NCBI GenBank assembly: GCA_025980765.1
Contig: JAICXB010000022.1
Location: forward strand, 1 to 62,797
Direction of reading: 5' to 3'
Origin: Terriglobales bacterium
Lineage (GTDB): Bacteria; Acidobacteriota; Terriglobia; Terriglobales; Acidobacteriaceae
Length of the DNA: 62,797 nucleotides
Part shown: positions 27,351 to 37,042 of the stretch, one piece after another
How positions within the stretch are numbered: the first letter of the stretch is position 1
How the letters are laid out: each line of letters opens with the position of its first letter
The notes under the pieces: generated by a model
What the model saw: only the letters and a program-made list of their open reading frames with translations
What the model was told of the DNA's origin: nothing
The model's database searches: none
Position numbers and translations under genes: made by a program

Positions 27351-27586
27351 GAAGCAGTCTGCGGTAGCGGGTGGCGCGGTTGGGTTGCTGTTGGGGTTGC
27401 AGTTGCAGTACGAAACCACCTGCGGTAGCGGGTGGTGCAGTTGGGGTTGCTTAATCGAACACCAACACCCACTACAACCTCAACGGCGCGGCCCGCTACC
27501 TGCATGCCGTCGGCAGAAGCAACACCAACCACAACGGCGCGGCCCGCTACCGCAACGGCGCGGCCCGCCACCGCAGGCCGTTCTGT
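27351..27586. repeat. REP-like hairpin array 3 (about five units)
   Basis: Plus-oriented units lie near 27351 and 27412 (stems AGTCTGC/GCGGGTGGC and ACCACCTGC/GCGGGTGGT). Inverse units lie near 27486, 27536 and 27557, the last being a full ACGGCCTGC-type copy. The array occupies the space between the SIMPL and M28-peptidase promoters. Confidence 0.85.
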
Positions 27587-27657
27587 AGAGCGGCGCCCGA
27601 AGAATTGCATCCGTCGGGGTATTCTGTTTTCATTCTTCTTTCAACCTGGAGGCCCTT

Positions 27658-29286
27658 ATGCGAAAGTTCTTGCTTTTGTTTATCATTGCCAGCTTTGCTC
27701 TGCTGGCGTTCCCGCAGAATGCTGACGATATCGATTGGCGCATCCGCAAAGAGGAAACCGAAGATTCGCAGATCATGCACACCATGCATTACCTGACCGA
27801 CGTCTACGGTCCACGCCTGACGGGCTCGCCCAACCTGAAAGCCGCGGAGGACTGGGCGGTGAAACAGATGACTGGTTGGGGCTTCCAGAACGTGCACCTT
27901 GAGCCTTGGAAATTCGATCACCCAGGATGGATGAACGAGCGCTTCTCCGCTTACCTCATCGCGCCGGCACACGCGCGACTCGTTGGTGAGGTGGAAGCCT
28001 GGACGCCGGGCACAAATGGCCCTCTCACGGCCGATGTGGTCGTTATCGATCCGCCGCAGCGCCCAACGCAGGAGAAGCTGGCGGCATATCTGAACACCGT
28101 GGCCGACGCCGTCAAGGGCAAGATCGTGATGATTGGCAAGCCGCGCCAGATTCCCATTAACTTTAACGAAACGCCCAAGCGCCGCGAGGAAGGTGAGCTC
28201 CGCAACCAATTCGATCCTGATAATCCCAATGCTGGCGAGTTCGGCCGGCCGCAGCCGCAGCCGGCGCAGGGTCAAAACCAGGAGAAGGTGCTGAGCGGGA
28301 AAGAGATTGCGCAGCAGATTGATGCATTCCTGGTGGCGCATGGAGCGCTAGGTCGCATCAACGATGCCGGGCGCGAGCACGGCCAACTCATCGCTTACGC
28401 CAACCAGACTTATGACCTCGCGAAAGCGGTTCCCACGGTGATCCTGCGCAACGACGATTACGGCCGCCTGTATCGCCTGCTGCAGGACCGGACGCCGGTC
28501 AAAGTCGAGCTGAACATCCAGAACCGCTCCTACCCGGAAGGCAGGACGGTTTACAACGTGATCGCCGAAATTCCCGGCTCCGACAAGAAAGATGAAGTTG
28601 TGATGCTGGGTGGCCATCTTGATTCCTGGGACGCCGCCACCGGAGCCACGGACAACGCCATCGGCTCTGCCATCATGATGGAATCCGCGCGCATCCTCAA
28701 GGCAATTGGAGTGAAGCCGCGCCGCACCATTCGTGTTGCTTTATGGACCGGCGAAGAGGAGGGCATCTGGGGCTCGCAGGCATATGTGAAGCAGCACTTC
28801 GGATCGTTTGAAGCGCCAGGTCCTGAATTTTCAAAGCTGGACGCTTACCTGAACATCGATTCCGGAACAGGTCGCGCGCGCGGCGCCAGAGTCTTTGGGC
28901 CGCCGGAAGCCGGAACAATCGTGCGCGAGGACTTGAAGCCCTTCGCCGATCTTGACGTCGTCGGCGCCATCGCGACGAAAAGCCGCCGCATTGGCGGCAC
29001 CGACAGCACCTCATTCAATAATGCCGGACTGCCGGGCATCGGCTTCATGCAGGATCCTATCGAGTATGGCAGCTACACCCACCACACGAATCTCGATACT
29101 TATGAGCGAATCTTGCCGGAGGACGCAAAGGCTTCCGCGATCGCCATAGCCGCCGTCCTCTACGACCTGGCCACGCGCGACGATATGATGCCGCGTTTCA
29201 CACGCGAGCAAATGCCCGCTCCAGTTCCCAGCTCGTACCCACTGCCGGGATCTTCGCCGACCACCGGTACTTCAGGATCGCAGTAG
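27658..29286 (+). CDS. Exported M28-family zinc aminopeptidase/carboxypeptidase
   Basis: The 542-residue product has a signal peptide (LLLFIIASFALLAFP), a PA-type insert domain at about 130-270, and a M28 catalytic domain at about 300-520. Two-zinc ligands and catalytic acids are visible: GGHLDSWD, ATDNAIG, WTGEEEGIWGS, NIDSGTG and the last His in YTHHTNLD. It hydrolyses N-terminal residues or dipeptides in the periplasm; exact specificity is not predictable. GGAGG lies about 8 bases before the ATG. The C-terminal tail is Pro/Ser/Thr-rich. Confidence 0.92.
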   Translation: MRKFLLLFIIASFALLAFPQNADDIDWRIRKEETEDSQIMHTMHYLTDVYGPRLTGSPNLKAAEDWAVKQMTGWGFQNVHLEPWKFDHPGWMNERFSAYLIAPAHARLVGEVEAWTPGTNGPLTADVVVIDPPQRPTQEKLAAYLNTVADAVKGKIVMIGKPRQIPINFNETPKRREEGELRNQFDPDNPNAGEFGRPQPQPAQGQNQEKVLSGKEIAQQIDAFLVAHGALGRINDAGREHGQLIAYANQTYDLAKAVPTVILRNDDYGRLYRLLQDRTPVKVELNIQNRSYPEGRTVYNVIAEIPGSDKKDEVVMLGGHLDSWDAATGATDNAIGSAIMMESARILKAIGVKPRRTIRVALWTGEEEGIWGSQAYVKQHFGSFEAPGPEFSKLDAYLNIDSGTGRARGARVFGPPEAGTIVREDLKPFADLDVVGAIATKSRRIGGTDSTSFNNAGLPGIGFMQDPIEYGSYTHHTNLDTYERILPEDAKASAIAIAAVLYDLATRDDMMPRFTREQMPAPVPSSYPLPGSSPTTGTSGSQ

Positions 29287-29327
29287 TGGATGGGTAAGGA
29301 AGGTGGCCAGTTTTTTTTCGTTGGGTA

Positions 29328-29472
29328 CGGAACCACCTGCGGTAGCGGGTGGCGCAGTTGGGATTGCAGTAAGCCAAGCAACACCAACCGCAACGGCGGG
29401 GCCCGCTACCTGCACCCCAGCGATCGCAACAACGGCGTTCGCCGGGGACACCGCCGCAGGCCGTTCTGTAAC
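29328..29472. repeat. REP-like hairpin pair 4, with insertion
   Basis: One plus unit (ACCACCTGC-GGTA-GCGGGTGGC) lies at about 29330-29353. It is followed by the CAACACCAACCGCAAC linker and inverse-unit text at 29396-29412 that is interrupted and resumes as CGCAGGCCGTTCTGTAAC at 29453-29472. It lies in the 228-base gap after the peptidase gene. Confidence 0.75.
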
Positions 29473-29514
29473 CCGACGGCACGGCTGAAGCCGGGCCCGA
29501 GACGAACCTGTTCC

Positions 29515-31686
29515 TTACTCTTTCGGCCTGCAGGATGGCACCTGCTCCTGTGGCATTGGATTTCCATTTGGCGCCGGTACGCCCGCGGCTAACCCGGCCT
29601 GCAGCAATCGTGCGTATACCGCTTCGGTGTCTTCGCACAGCATGAATCGGTCGGTCACCAGATTGTCGATCGCATTCATTACGGCGGCGCGATACATACC
29701 AAACGCAGGGTACCGCTCCTGAACCGAGGGCCGCGGATCACCCGCGGCAATGCGTGCTGCCTGAGTTGCCTGGAATGGGATGTACTGCCCCGAGCCTTCG
29801 CAACCATCATTGGCCCAGTCTCCCGAGCGCAGGGCCCACCCGGTGTATGTTGCCAGCGGCACCGTCAATTCGGGTAACCGGATTCCGGCTATATCGTTGC
29901 CGTCGCTATCGACTTTCGGTACATAGCTCGGATAGATCGGCCCATTGAACGGATTGTCCTCGTACGGCGGCGCATGGAGGGGCGGATTGAACGTCGGTAT
30001 ACCGGTCGAGTAGAAGGCGGGCCCGTAATCAAGCCGGTAGCGCGTCGTTTTGAGACCGGTATACGTCACGCGTGGGATGCCGACGTAATGGCCATCACCT
30101 GCTGATGGTGGCGGCACGAGGGTACCATCCTGGAGCAGCGGAACGCGGGAAGTCGGCGGGAGGACACCAAGCGTCGACCACTGATCGAGGTCCTCCCAGA
30201 GCGCTCGCTGCACCTGTTCGGACTGGAGCGGATTCAGGAACTGCTGGCACAGTCCATTCGATGTTGCACCTCCCGGACCGCCGTTCTGTTTGCTCGACAG
30301 CAGGTACAATCGCGCATCCGGATCGTCGGGCAGATCGAAAGTCCCGGTCGGGTCGGTGCTCATCAGCGAACCGGCCTTTACCCAATATTCGTTCGACGAA
30401 AAAAACTCCATGGCTAAGGGACAGGTGTTAGTGACGCTGCATGTCGCGAATCGACCGTCGGTTTGGCCCGAAATGGGATCAAAAGTCGTCGGATTGGCGA
30501 ACGGGAACAGTCCTTCGAGATAAAGCTCGTCCTGGCGGTTGCGCTCAGTGCGCTTCGTCTGAGACCACCGATAATTCATGTTGATGCCATCGCCGGCGCC
30601 GCTCCATTGCATCATGCCGTCGAAGACCTTGTTGCCGCCTTCGTCCTGGTTGAATCCGAGATGCACAAAGTCGTTGAGCATACGCGCAGGTTGCGACGAG
30701 GTTTCGGTGTAGATCCTCGTCACGTCGCCGGCGAGCGGATTGGGCGTACCCGCATCGTCTGCCATCGCATAACGCAGGAATGAATTGAAGTCGCGGACCG
30801 CGGCGAATCCGAGCCCGTTGACCGTCGGATTTTTTGCGGTGTACGAGAACTCGTAAATGTCATTGGCGACGAAGCCCCCCGATGTCAGCTGGATCGTCGT
30901 GTTGGATGCATCGGTGTATGTCCAGCCAGTGGATGGAACAATCTGTGGGGTATCGTCCAGGTGAATGCGATGCGTCAAGGTTGCGCTCAGCGGATCATTG
31001 CTGTCCGAAGCAGCCGGATAAGCCAGTGTGTAACTCGCGCCCGGGCTGACGATGTACTCGTATCCGGGTCCGGTAATCGTCGAGCCGTCAGGATTTCTTG
31101 CGATCGGGAATGCCGCCGTGGCGGTCAGGCCGTTAAGCGGACCGAGGTTGTTTTCCCAACCGCTCCACACGGTGGTATAGCCACGCGACCAGAGGAACGA
31201 GTTCGCGAGCTCGCCCGGAAAGTCTGCTTCCGTCAAGACGGCAGGGTCGTTCCCGCCGTCTGGAGTACGGTTTAACTCCTGATACGTTTTCCGGCCGCGG
31301 TTCGGCGGCTCGTACATCATCTTGTGATTGCCCTTGCTGAGATCGACCGGCTTGAGGATATAAAAGTTATGTTGATACTGAACGTTGCCGTTCGGTAGTC
31401 TCGGCGCTCGCGCGATGTCGGTGATCAGCGCGTTCTTCGCGTCATTCGGATTGATCTCGCCCGTAGCAATTCCTGTGATTACCTCGTACTGGCCAACACC
31501 AGGGAAAGAATAACCGCCGAATGCGATGCTACGCGACAGGATCTGGATGCGGCTCGTGTGTGCATCGGCGATCGGTGCGCCAGCCAGTATGCCCGCTGCT
31601 ACGAGTAAGAGAATCAGCCGTCTGTAGATTTGTTTGCCGGCGCTGAGTTTTACACTTCTGCAAATCTCGACTTTCAGGCGCTTCAT
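29515..31686 (-). CDS. Exported alpha/beta-hydrolase-domain protein (large, unknown substrate)
   Basis: The 723-residue protein has a signal sequence at about 22-42 (LILLLVAAGILAGAPIADA). The rest matches in style the acidobacterial/proteobacterial family annotated as alpha/beta hydrolase domain-containing proteins, with FLWSRGYTTVWSGWENN, RDFNSFLRYA, HLGFNQDEGG and a C-terminal helical part (FGMYRAAVMNAIDNLVTDRFML). The substrate is unknown. It is separated from the downstream-oriented neighbours by a hairpin repeat on its 3' side. Confidence 0.7.
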   Translation of the reverse strand: MKRLKVEICRSVKLSAGKQIYRRLILLLVAAGILAGAPIADAHTSRIQILSRSIAFGGYSFPGVGQYEVITGIATGEINPNDAKNALITDIARAPRLPNGNVQYQHNFYILKPVDLSKGNHKMMYEPPNRGRKTYQELNRTPDGGNDPAVLTEADFPGELANSFLWSRGYTTVWSGWENNLGPLNGLTATAAFPIARNPDGSTITGPGYEYIVSPGASYTLAYPAASDSNDPLSATLTHRIHLDDTPQIVPSTGWTYTDASNTTIQLTSGGFVANDIYEFSYTAKNPTVNGLGFAAVRDFNSFLRYAMADDAGTPNPLAGDVTRIYTETSSQPARMLNDFVHLGFNQDEGGNKVFDGMMQWSGAGDGINMNYRWSQTKRTERNRQDELYLEGLFPFANPTTFDPISGQTDGRFATCSVTNTCPLAMEFFSSNEYWVKAGSLMSTDPTGTFDLPDDPDARLYLLSSKQNGGPGGATSNGLCQQFLNPLQSEQVQRALWEDLDQWSTLGVLPPTSRVPLLQDGTLVPPPSAGDGHYVGIPRVTYTGLKTTRYRLDYGPAFYSTGIPTFNPPLHAPPYEDNPFNGPIYPSYVPKVDSDGNDIAGIRLPELTVPLATYTGWALRSGDWANDGCEGSGQYIPFQATQAARIAAGDPRPSVQERYPAFGMYRAAVMNAIDNLVTDRFMLCEDTEAVYARLLQAGLAAGVPAPNGNPMPQEQVPSCRPKE

Positions 31687-31854
31687 AACCTTTCCTCCGG
31701 AGCTAATTGGGCGCGCTTTGTTCGGAGCCGAATTGAGCTGCTAGTCACATAAGCGGAAATTCCGGAGAAATCGGCTCATGAATATTTCAGCTCTGAAGGA
31801 AAAAATATCGGGGCACCATGGTCAGTTGGAGTTGCAACCTCCATTGTTGGGCAT

Positions 31855-34491
31855 TTATTCGTAGCGCAAAGCGATTACGGGATTTATGGTGGTTGCGCGG
31901 TGGGCGGGAACAAACGCCGCACACAAGGCGACGGCGATCAGGAGTATGCTGACCGCGGCCAGCGTAATCGGGTCTGTTGGTTTGACGCCGTAGAGCAGCG
32001 ACTTCAGCAGTCTTCCGATGCCGAGCGCTGCCGCCAACCCAACCATGGTCCCCACGAATGACAGCGCGATTCCCTGCCACACCACCATGCGGATCAAATC
32101 GGCGCGGCGAGCGCCAAGCGCCATGCGAATACCGATCTCGCGCGTGCGCCGCGTCACTTCATACGAGAGCAGCCCGTAGAGTCCGATGCATGCCAGAAGC
32201 AGCGCCACGATGGCGAAGAAGCTGGACAACTGCGCCATAATTCTCTCTTGCGCCAGCTGGCGGTCGATCTGCTCGGATTGGGTGGCGATTTTCATCATGG
32301 GCAGGTTGGAATCGCGCTGATCTATGAGGCTGCGAATCGGCCCAATCGCCGCTTTCGGGTCGCCGGCGGTGCGCACTTCGAATGCCGCAGGCTCGCCAGT
32401 CAGGGGAACGTACATGGTGGGATCGATATCGCGACGCAGGCTGTTGTACTTCGCATTTCCGACGACGCCGATGACCTCGTAGCCGGAGGTCTTGGACCAA
32501 TCGGGATTGCTGCCGTCTTCGGCGCCGAACCGCTGTCCGATGGCGTTGACGCCGGCGAAATATTTCTTCGCGAACTGAGCGTTGATGATGGCCGGCATCG
32601 GAACCGATGGCATGGCAGGCAGTGGCGTGTGCGCTGTGCGGGCCTCCATCTGAGCGCGCTCGGCGGTGTTGAGAAGATCGGCGCGCGCAAAATCAGGTTC
32701 AGTAAAGTTGCGACCGGACAGGAATGGGATCTTCAACGTACTGAAGAATTCCGGACTGATGGGCATGTAGTCCGCCTCTACTTCGACGCGTTGCGACTGT
32801 CCTGGCGGAACATAGTGGAAGCCGGTACGGCTCCAACTTCCCGCCAGCAACGCCGATTCGGAAAAACTGACGCTCATCACGCCGGACATCCCGGCAATGC
32901 GCCCCTGCAGGTCACGGTAAAGCGCATCGACATCGGCGTTCTTGTATCCGGCTTGTTGTGGATTGAGCTCGAAGGTGAGCAGGTTGCGAGTGTCGAATCC
33001 GGGATTCAGGTCTTTGAGATTTCTGAGCGTGTGCACCAGGAGGCCTGCGCCCATCAGCACGACAATGGCAAGCGCTGCCTGCACGGCAACCAGCGCGTTT
33101 CCCATACTGAACCAGCGATGGCGCGATGCCGGCTTGGCGCCGGATGCCTGCGGCCCGGACTTGAGCGCAGGAGTGAGATCCAGTCGCAGGGAGCGCATCG
33201 CCGGGGCCAAACCAAACACCATTCCGGTCAGCAGGGAGATCGTCGCGGTGAAGGCCAGGACCCTCCAGTCGAGTTCCGGACGCAGGCCGAGTGGCTGTGT
33301 GTCGCCGCTGCGGAGCATTGCGACAATCACGTGCGAGCCCCAAAACGCGAGCACGATTCCCAGCGCGCCTCCCAACAGCGCTATCAGCACGCTCTCAGTC
33401 AGCAACTGCCGCAGCAGGCGGCCCCGTGCCGCTCCCAGCGCCAGGCGCAGCGCGATCTCGCTGTGCCGGGCGGTTGCGCGCGCCAGCATAAGACCGGCGA
33501 CATTGGCGCAGGCGATCAGCAGGACGATGCCGACGGCGGTCATCATGACGCGGAGCGGATCGGTGTACTGCGGGCTCTCGCCGACCAGGGCCGCCGGCGC
33601 CGGGACAAGTTGCAGCTTCGCGTTGTCGCTGTCCTGGAACGTCGGCTTGTCACCGGCATGCAGGGTGAAGTTGTGGAACAGCACGTTGAGCGCGGCCTGC
33701 GCGCGGCTAACTGGCACGCCAGGTTGCTCGCGCCCGATAATCAGCAGCCACCACGAAAGCGGATCATTGAAGGTACGGCGCCGATAGGGGTTTTGATTGA
33801 TCACAGGCGAGAAGCTAACCGGGATCCATACGTCATAAATATTTCCGAAACTCAGTGCGAGGAACCGCGGCTCGGCGACTCCCACAATCGTGAATGGGAC
33901 ATTGTTCAGCTTCACGATTTTCCCAATTGCGGAAGCTGAGCCGCCGAAGGTTTTCTGCCAGTATTCGTAATTGAGCACCACCGCGGGAGGAGCGGAAGGA
34001 TTGTCGTCCGATGGGGCCAGCACGCGCCCCGCAGCGGGATGAATGCCAAGTACGGAGAAGAAATTTCCTGTCACAACCCGTCCGCGAACGCTCGCCGCCT
34101 GCCCATTGCCGCTGATGGCCAGAGGGCCGGCGCTGGCAAAGCCGGCAACATCGCTGAATTGGCCAGAGCGCTTTACCTCCTCATAAAAAGGCAGAGGGAA
34201 GGAAGAGCCGGTGGGATTCACCTTAAAGTTTTCCTTGGTGTCGCCATAGCTGCTGACGTTATGGATATGCTGCGGCCGGTGGTTTGCGCTCCAACGCAGC
34301 ACCGCCAGATGCTCCGGGTCGTCGACCGGAAGCGAGCGCAACATGATTGCATTCACAATGCTGAAAATTGCGCTGTTGGCGCCAATGCCGAGGGCCAGCG
34401 TCAGCACTGCAATTGCGGTGAGGCCCCGCTCTTTGGCCAACAGCCGCCAGCCATAACGCAAATCCTGCAACAGCGATGAGCCGAGCTCCAT
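31855..34491 (-). CDS. ADOP-type ABC transporter permease (MacB/FtsX duplicated permease)
   Basis: The 878-residue permease has the acidobacterial duplicated orphan permease plan. It starts with a short N-terminal motif (DLRYGWRLLAKERGLTAIAV) and a first membrane helix at about 24-50. A MacB-like periplasmic domain, an FtsX core (GIVLLIACANVAGLMLARAT), a second periplasmic domain and a C-terminal FtsX core (ALLLACIGLYGLLSYEV, RTREIGIRMALGARRADLIRMV) follow. No ATPase gene is adjacent, as usual for this family. Its role in efflux or envelope mechanotransmission is unknown. Confidence 0.93.
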   Translation of the reverse strand: MELGSSLLQDLRYGWRLLAKERGLTAIAVLTLALGIGANSAIFSIVNAIMLRSLPVDDPEHLAVLRWSANHRPQHIHNVSSYGDTKENFKVNPTGSSFPLPFYEEVKRSGQFSDVAGFASAGPLAISGNGQAASVRGRVVTGNFFSVLGIHPAAGRVLAPSDDNPSAPPAVVLNYEYWQKTFGGSASAIGKIVKLNNVPFTIVGVAEPRFLALSFGNIYDVWIPVSFSPVINQNPYRRRTFNDPLSWWLLIIGREQPGVPVSRAQAALNVLFHNFTLHAGDKPTFQDSDNAKLQLVPAPAALVGESPQYTDPLRVMMTAVGIVLLIACANVAGLMLARATARHSEIALRLALGAARGRLLRQLLTESVLIALLGGALGIVLAFWGSHVIVAMLRSGDTQPLGLRPELDWRVLAFTATISLLTGMVFGLAPAMRSLRLDLTPALKSGPQASGAKPASRHRWFSMGNALVAVQAALAIVVLMGAGLLVHTLRNLKDLNPGFDTRNLLTFELNPQQAGYKNADVDALYRDLQGRIAGMSGVMSVSFSESALLAGSWSRTGFHYVPPGQSQRVEVEADYMPISPEFFSTLKIPFLSGRNFTEPDFARADLLNTAERAQMEARTAHTPLPAMPSVPMPAIINAQFAKKYFAGVNAIGQRFGAEDGSNPDWSKTSGYEVIGVVGNAKYNSLRRDIDPTMYVPLTGEPAAFEVRTAGDPKAAIGPIRSLIDQRDSNLPMMKIATQSEQIDRQLAQERIMAQLSSFFAIVALLLACIGLYGLLSYEVTRRTREIGIRMALGARRADLIRMVVWQGIALSFVGTMVGLAAALGIGRLLKSLLYGVKPTDPITLAAVSILLIAVALCAAFVPAHRATTINPVIALRYE

Positions 34492-34623
34492 GGAGAGTGC
34501 CTCCTGGTTTATCGAAGTGGTCGGTTATCGAACCTTAGACTGGCTGATTGGACGAAACGTTTGCAGGGCAATCTTAACGTCTCTACCGGAACTGGGCTAG
34601 GAAGATAACAATTTGCTTGTATG

Positions 34624-34739
34624 ATTCTCAGGGCGCGCGGCTCTCCGAGGGCCTAAAGCCGCATACTTTGAGTCCCAACGATAAGGCATAGATTCGTATC
34701 AGGGCACGAGTTCACTCGTGCTGAATGCGGCCTGAGAAT
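34624..34739. repeat. 116-bp nested palindrome
   Basis: Outer arms ATTCTCAGG / CCTGAGAAT, middle arms GCCGCAT / ATGCGGC and an inner perfect hairpin GCACGAGTTCACTCGTGC at 34704-34721. It lies in the 389-base gap between the ADOP gene and the next gene; nothing else is seen there. Confidence 0.75.
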
Positions 34740-34880
34740 GCAGTCTGCTCTGCCCTGAGCGAAACTCAATGGCCGTCGCGCAACATCAGCGGAGCGGCTC
34801 AAAAGAATTTTTTCTCGATCCTACTGCTGGTTCTCAGGTTTGTGTAGCTCGGAGGTTTGCCTGGGCGGGCTTCCATTTCT

Positions 34881-35171
34881 CTAGAAAACTTCGCCGAGCT
34901 GTATGAGAACGGATTTCAGCCGGGTCAGCTTTTCAGCGATGTCCCGCTTGTCTTTCTCTGTGATTTCCAGACGTTTTTCATAATCCAGAACCGAGTCATA
35001 CGCTTTACGAGCATTCGCTCGATTGCGTCTCTTCTTTTCAGGATCACGTGTGCTCTGCTGCGCGATATGCGCGAACGTCATTCCGGTGTTAAGGTCCGTT
35101 TTCAACACCTCGACGGAAACCGCATTCAACTCACGGCCAATTCCCGAATCGTTGTAGATGCGCTCAGCCAT
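34881..35171 (-). CDS. Small hypothetical helical protein
   Basis: The 96-residue product is highly charged and mostly helical (DPEKKRRNRANARKAYDSV, EKDKRDIAEKLTRLKSVL). No family is recognised. Composition and length are gene-like, and an upstream AAAAG-rich stretch offers only a weak ribosome site. It stands alone between repeats and the DUF3052 gene. Confidence 0.5.
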   Translation of the reverse strand: MAERIYNDSGIGRELNAVSVEVLKTDLNTGMTFAHIAQQSTRDPEKKRRNRANARKAYDSVLDYEKRLEITEKDKRDIAEKLTRLKSVLIQLGEVF

Positions 35172-35335
35172 GACTTTTAGAATGCAATTGTGGAGACGTG
35201 CTCACGGCTAACTTTCCGATTGCGCCGCCTGTCCCTTCCTGGTTTGATGCGCATAACTATACGTTCTTCAAGCTGAAATGCTAAAGCAGGCTAGCGTTCG
35301 CAGGATTTGCGCGAGCATCCGCTCAATGTGAAGCT

Positions 35336-35743
35336 TCATCGGTCTTTCAGGCGGAAGACGAACTTCAGGGCTGACCAGGTTTCGTCCACCGCGCATACCT
35401 TCACGTCCACCAGTCCCGATTTGAGACCGAGCTCGCGCACAATGTTCTCATCGAGGTCTGTCGCTTTGCCCGACGACTTCTTGGGCCAGGAGACCCACAG
35501 CATTCCCTGAACCCTGAGTGCGTCGCGCAGCTTAGGGAAATCGCGCTGCAACTCTGTGCGGCTGCCGGTAAACACATGAATGAAGTCCAGATCAGGCGAC
35601 AAGCTTTTTGCGATTTCGAAGTTGCCGGCTTTGCGCAGCTCCGCGCGATAGCCATCGGGCTCGCCGCGCATCCAGGCTGTTTGCCCGGGCTTGATGCCTA
35701 GTTTCTTGTGAAGAGGAGTTCCGGAATAGCCCGCGGTCTTCAT
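35336..35743 (-). CDS. DUF3052 family protein
   Basis: The ATG at 35743 gives 135 residues opening AGYSGTPLHKKLGIKPGQ, characteristic of DUF3052. A conserved middle (DFIHVFTGSRTELQRDFPKL), MLWVSWPKKSSGKATDLDEN and the end VCAVDETWSALKFVFR follow. The function of the family is unknown. The frame is open further upstream but would cross a hairpin unit and the oppositely oriented SET gene. Start-to-start distance to the divergent SET gene is about 105 bases, with the hairpin unit in the shared promoter space. Confidence 0.85.
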   Translation of the reverse strand: MKTAGYSGTPLHKKLGIKPGQTAWMRGEPDGYRAELRKAGNFEIAKSLSPDLDFIHVFTGSRTELQRDFPKLRDALRVQGMLWVSWPKKSSGKATDLDENIVRELGLKSGLVDVKVCAVDETWSALKFVFRLKDR

Positions 35744-35780
35744 GGTACTTCGCTGCCTCGAAGGAGAAACAACCTCAACC

Positions 35781-35810
35781 GCGCGGCCCGCTACCGCAGG
35801 ACGTTCTGTG
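35781..35810. repeat. Single REP-like hairpin unit 5
   Basis: One inverse-oriented unit; on the minus strand it reads AACGTCCTGC-GGTA-GCGGGCCGC. It lies between the divergent DUF3052 and SET genes. Its stem pairs less well than that of the array units. Confidence 0.75.
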
Positions 35811-35848
35811 ACAGCTATACTGCGGTTCGGGCGCACTTGGCGCAATCT

Positions 35849-36298
35849 ATGGGCCTGATCATTCGCTCTTCCGATATTCATGCAGCCGGGTGTTACACGA
35901 CCTCGCCAATTCGAAAGGGCCGGCTCGTGGTGGAGTACACCGGGCCGCGCATCTCGCCGGAGCGCGCCGACGAGATCTACGATGGCCGTTCCACAACTTA
36001 CCTTTTCGGACTGCGGAACGGCAAGCAGATCATCGACGGGCATGGCGTGGCCATGTTTATCAATCACTCCTGCGATCCCAACTGCGAGACCGACGAGATC
36101 GATGGCCGGGTGTGGATCATTGCCCGCCGCAACATCAAAGCCGGCGAAGAGCTGACCTATGACTACATGCTCTACGACGGAGCGGAAGACGATCCCGCCC
36201 CGTGCTCCTGCGGCTCCAAGAAATGCCGCGGAACCATGTACTCGCCCGAAGAAGTCCGCCGGCAGAAGCGGCTCAGGCGTGAAAAAGCGAACGGTTGA
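35849..36298 (+). CDS. Bacterial SET-domain protein (putative lysine methyltransferase)
   Basis: The ATG at 35849 gives 149 residues: a minimal SET domain with GCYTTSPIRKGRLVVEYTG, NHSCDPNC (substrate/SAM pocket) and GEELTYDY (catalytic Tyr). A post-SET zinc-like motif C-x-CGS-x-x-CRGTM and a basic tail follow. SET enzymes transfer methyl groups from SAM to protein lysines; bacterial targets are mostly unknown. Divergently transcribed from DUF3052. The frame is open upstream, but those codons translate the hairpin repeat. Confidence 0.9.
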   Translation: MGLIIRSSDIHAAGCYTTSPIRKGRLVVEYTGPRISPERADEIYDGRSTTYLFGLRNGKQIIDGHGVAMFINHSCDPNCETDEIDGRVWIIARRNIKAGEELTYDYMLYDGAEDDPAPCSCGSKKCRGTMYSPEEVRRQKRLRREKANG

Positions 36299-36401
36299 CT
36301 GCGGCGAGCCAGAGGCAGGCCCTCAAGCGTGCCTTTATCTGGTACCCATTCAAGCATGATCTTGGCAGAAGTAGCGTTTAAGCTGCGCGGACAGAGAGAA
36401 C

Positions 36402-36791
36402 TCAGGCAGTTTCTTTTCTGGATCTCATCACTGCCACTTTATCGCGCTTCGACGAAAACGCTTTCACCGCTTTTTGTACGTCGTCATAGCTTTCAAAGAC
36501 GGTGATCAGCTTGGTGATTTGCAACAGGTCGCCGACGCGCTTGGTGAGATTGGCAAGTTTAATATCGCCGCCGGCGTTGCGGGCGGTGGTAAACAGGCTC
36601 ACCAGAGTTCCGATGCCGCCGCTGTCGATGTAAGTGACCTCGCCCAGATTAAGCACAATGCGGCTGTTCTCCGCGATTTCTTTCTTTACAATCTCACGCA
36701 GTTGGCTCGCCTCGTCGCCAAAGACGATGCGCCCTGCGCAATCGATGACGATGGTTTCTTCGAGCGGTCGAGTGTTGATTTTTAGCGACAT
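36402..36791 (-). CDS. STAS-domain anti-sigma factor antagonist
   Basis: The ATG at 36791 gives 129 residues. The STAS fold spans about 1-110, with the phosphorylation site in YIDSGGIGTL; the serine there is the usual kinase target in SpoIIAA/RsbV proteins. A short basic tail (SSKRDKVAVMRSRK) follows. In partner switching such proteins are reset by a PP2C phosphatase; the VOC-PP2C fusion at 0.8-2.1 kb is the only one in this window, though the two are far apart. Confidence 0.88.
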   Translation of the reverse strand: MSLKINTRPLEETIVIDCAGRIVFGDEASQLREIVKKEIAENSRIVLNLGEVTYIDSGGIGTLVSLFTTARNAGGDIKLANLTKRVGDLLQITKLITVFESYDDVQKAVKAFSSKRDKVAVMRSRKETA

Positions 36792-37042
36792 ATAGGGCCT
36801 CGCAATCAGGCGGAAAGCGTACTCCGAAGTGCTGAACGAACGCAAGCAATCGAGGGTGTTAATTTCCGCTTTGTTCATTTCTCTTATTCATGAGAAGTAC
36901 GCAAAAACCGGAGGAGCAGAGCGGATGTGCTTGGGATCAATGGTAACTAGCTTCTGTGACCGGCGGGCTTCTCGTTGCCAATCCGCATTTTCAGGACTAA
37001 TGCCCAGCTAAGCCGCTGCCTTGCTGTTTGCCTCAAAATCCT

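Noticed and set aside
27206..27610. N-terminal extension of the SIMPL protein
   Set aside because: It translates the hairpin array and terminase remnant on the opposite strand; the signal peptide starts at 27205.
32248..33939. 563-codon plus-strand frame opposite the ADOP permease
   Set aside because: Antisense shadow; the minus-strand gene has clear family motifs throughout.
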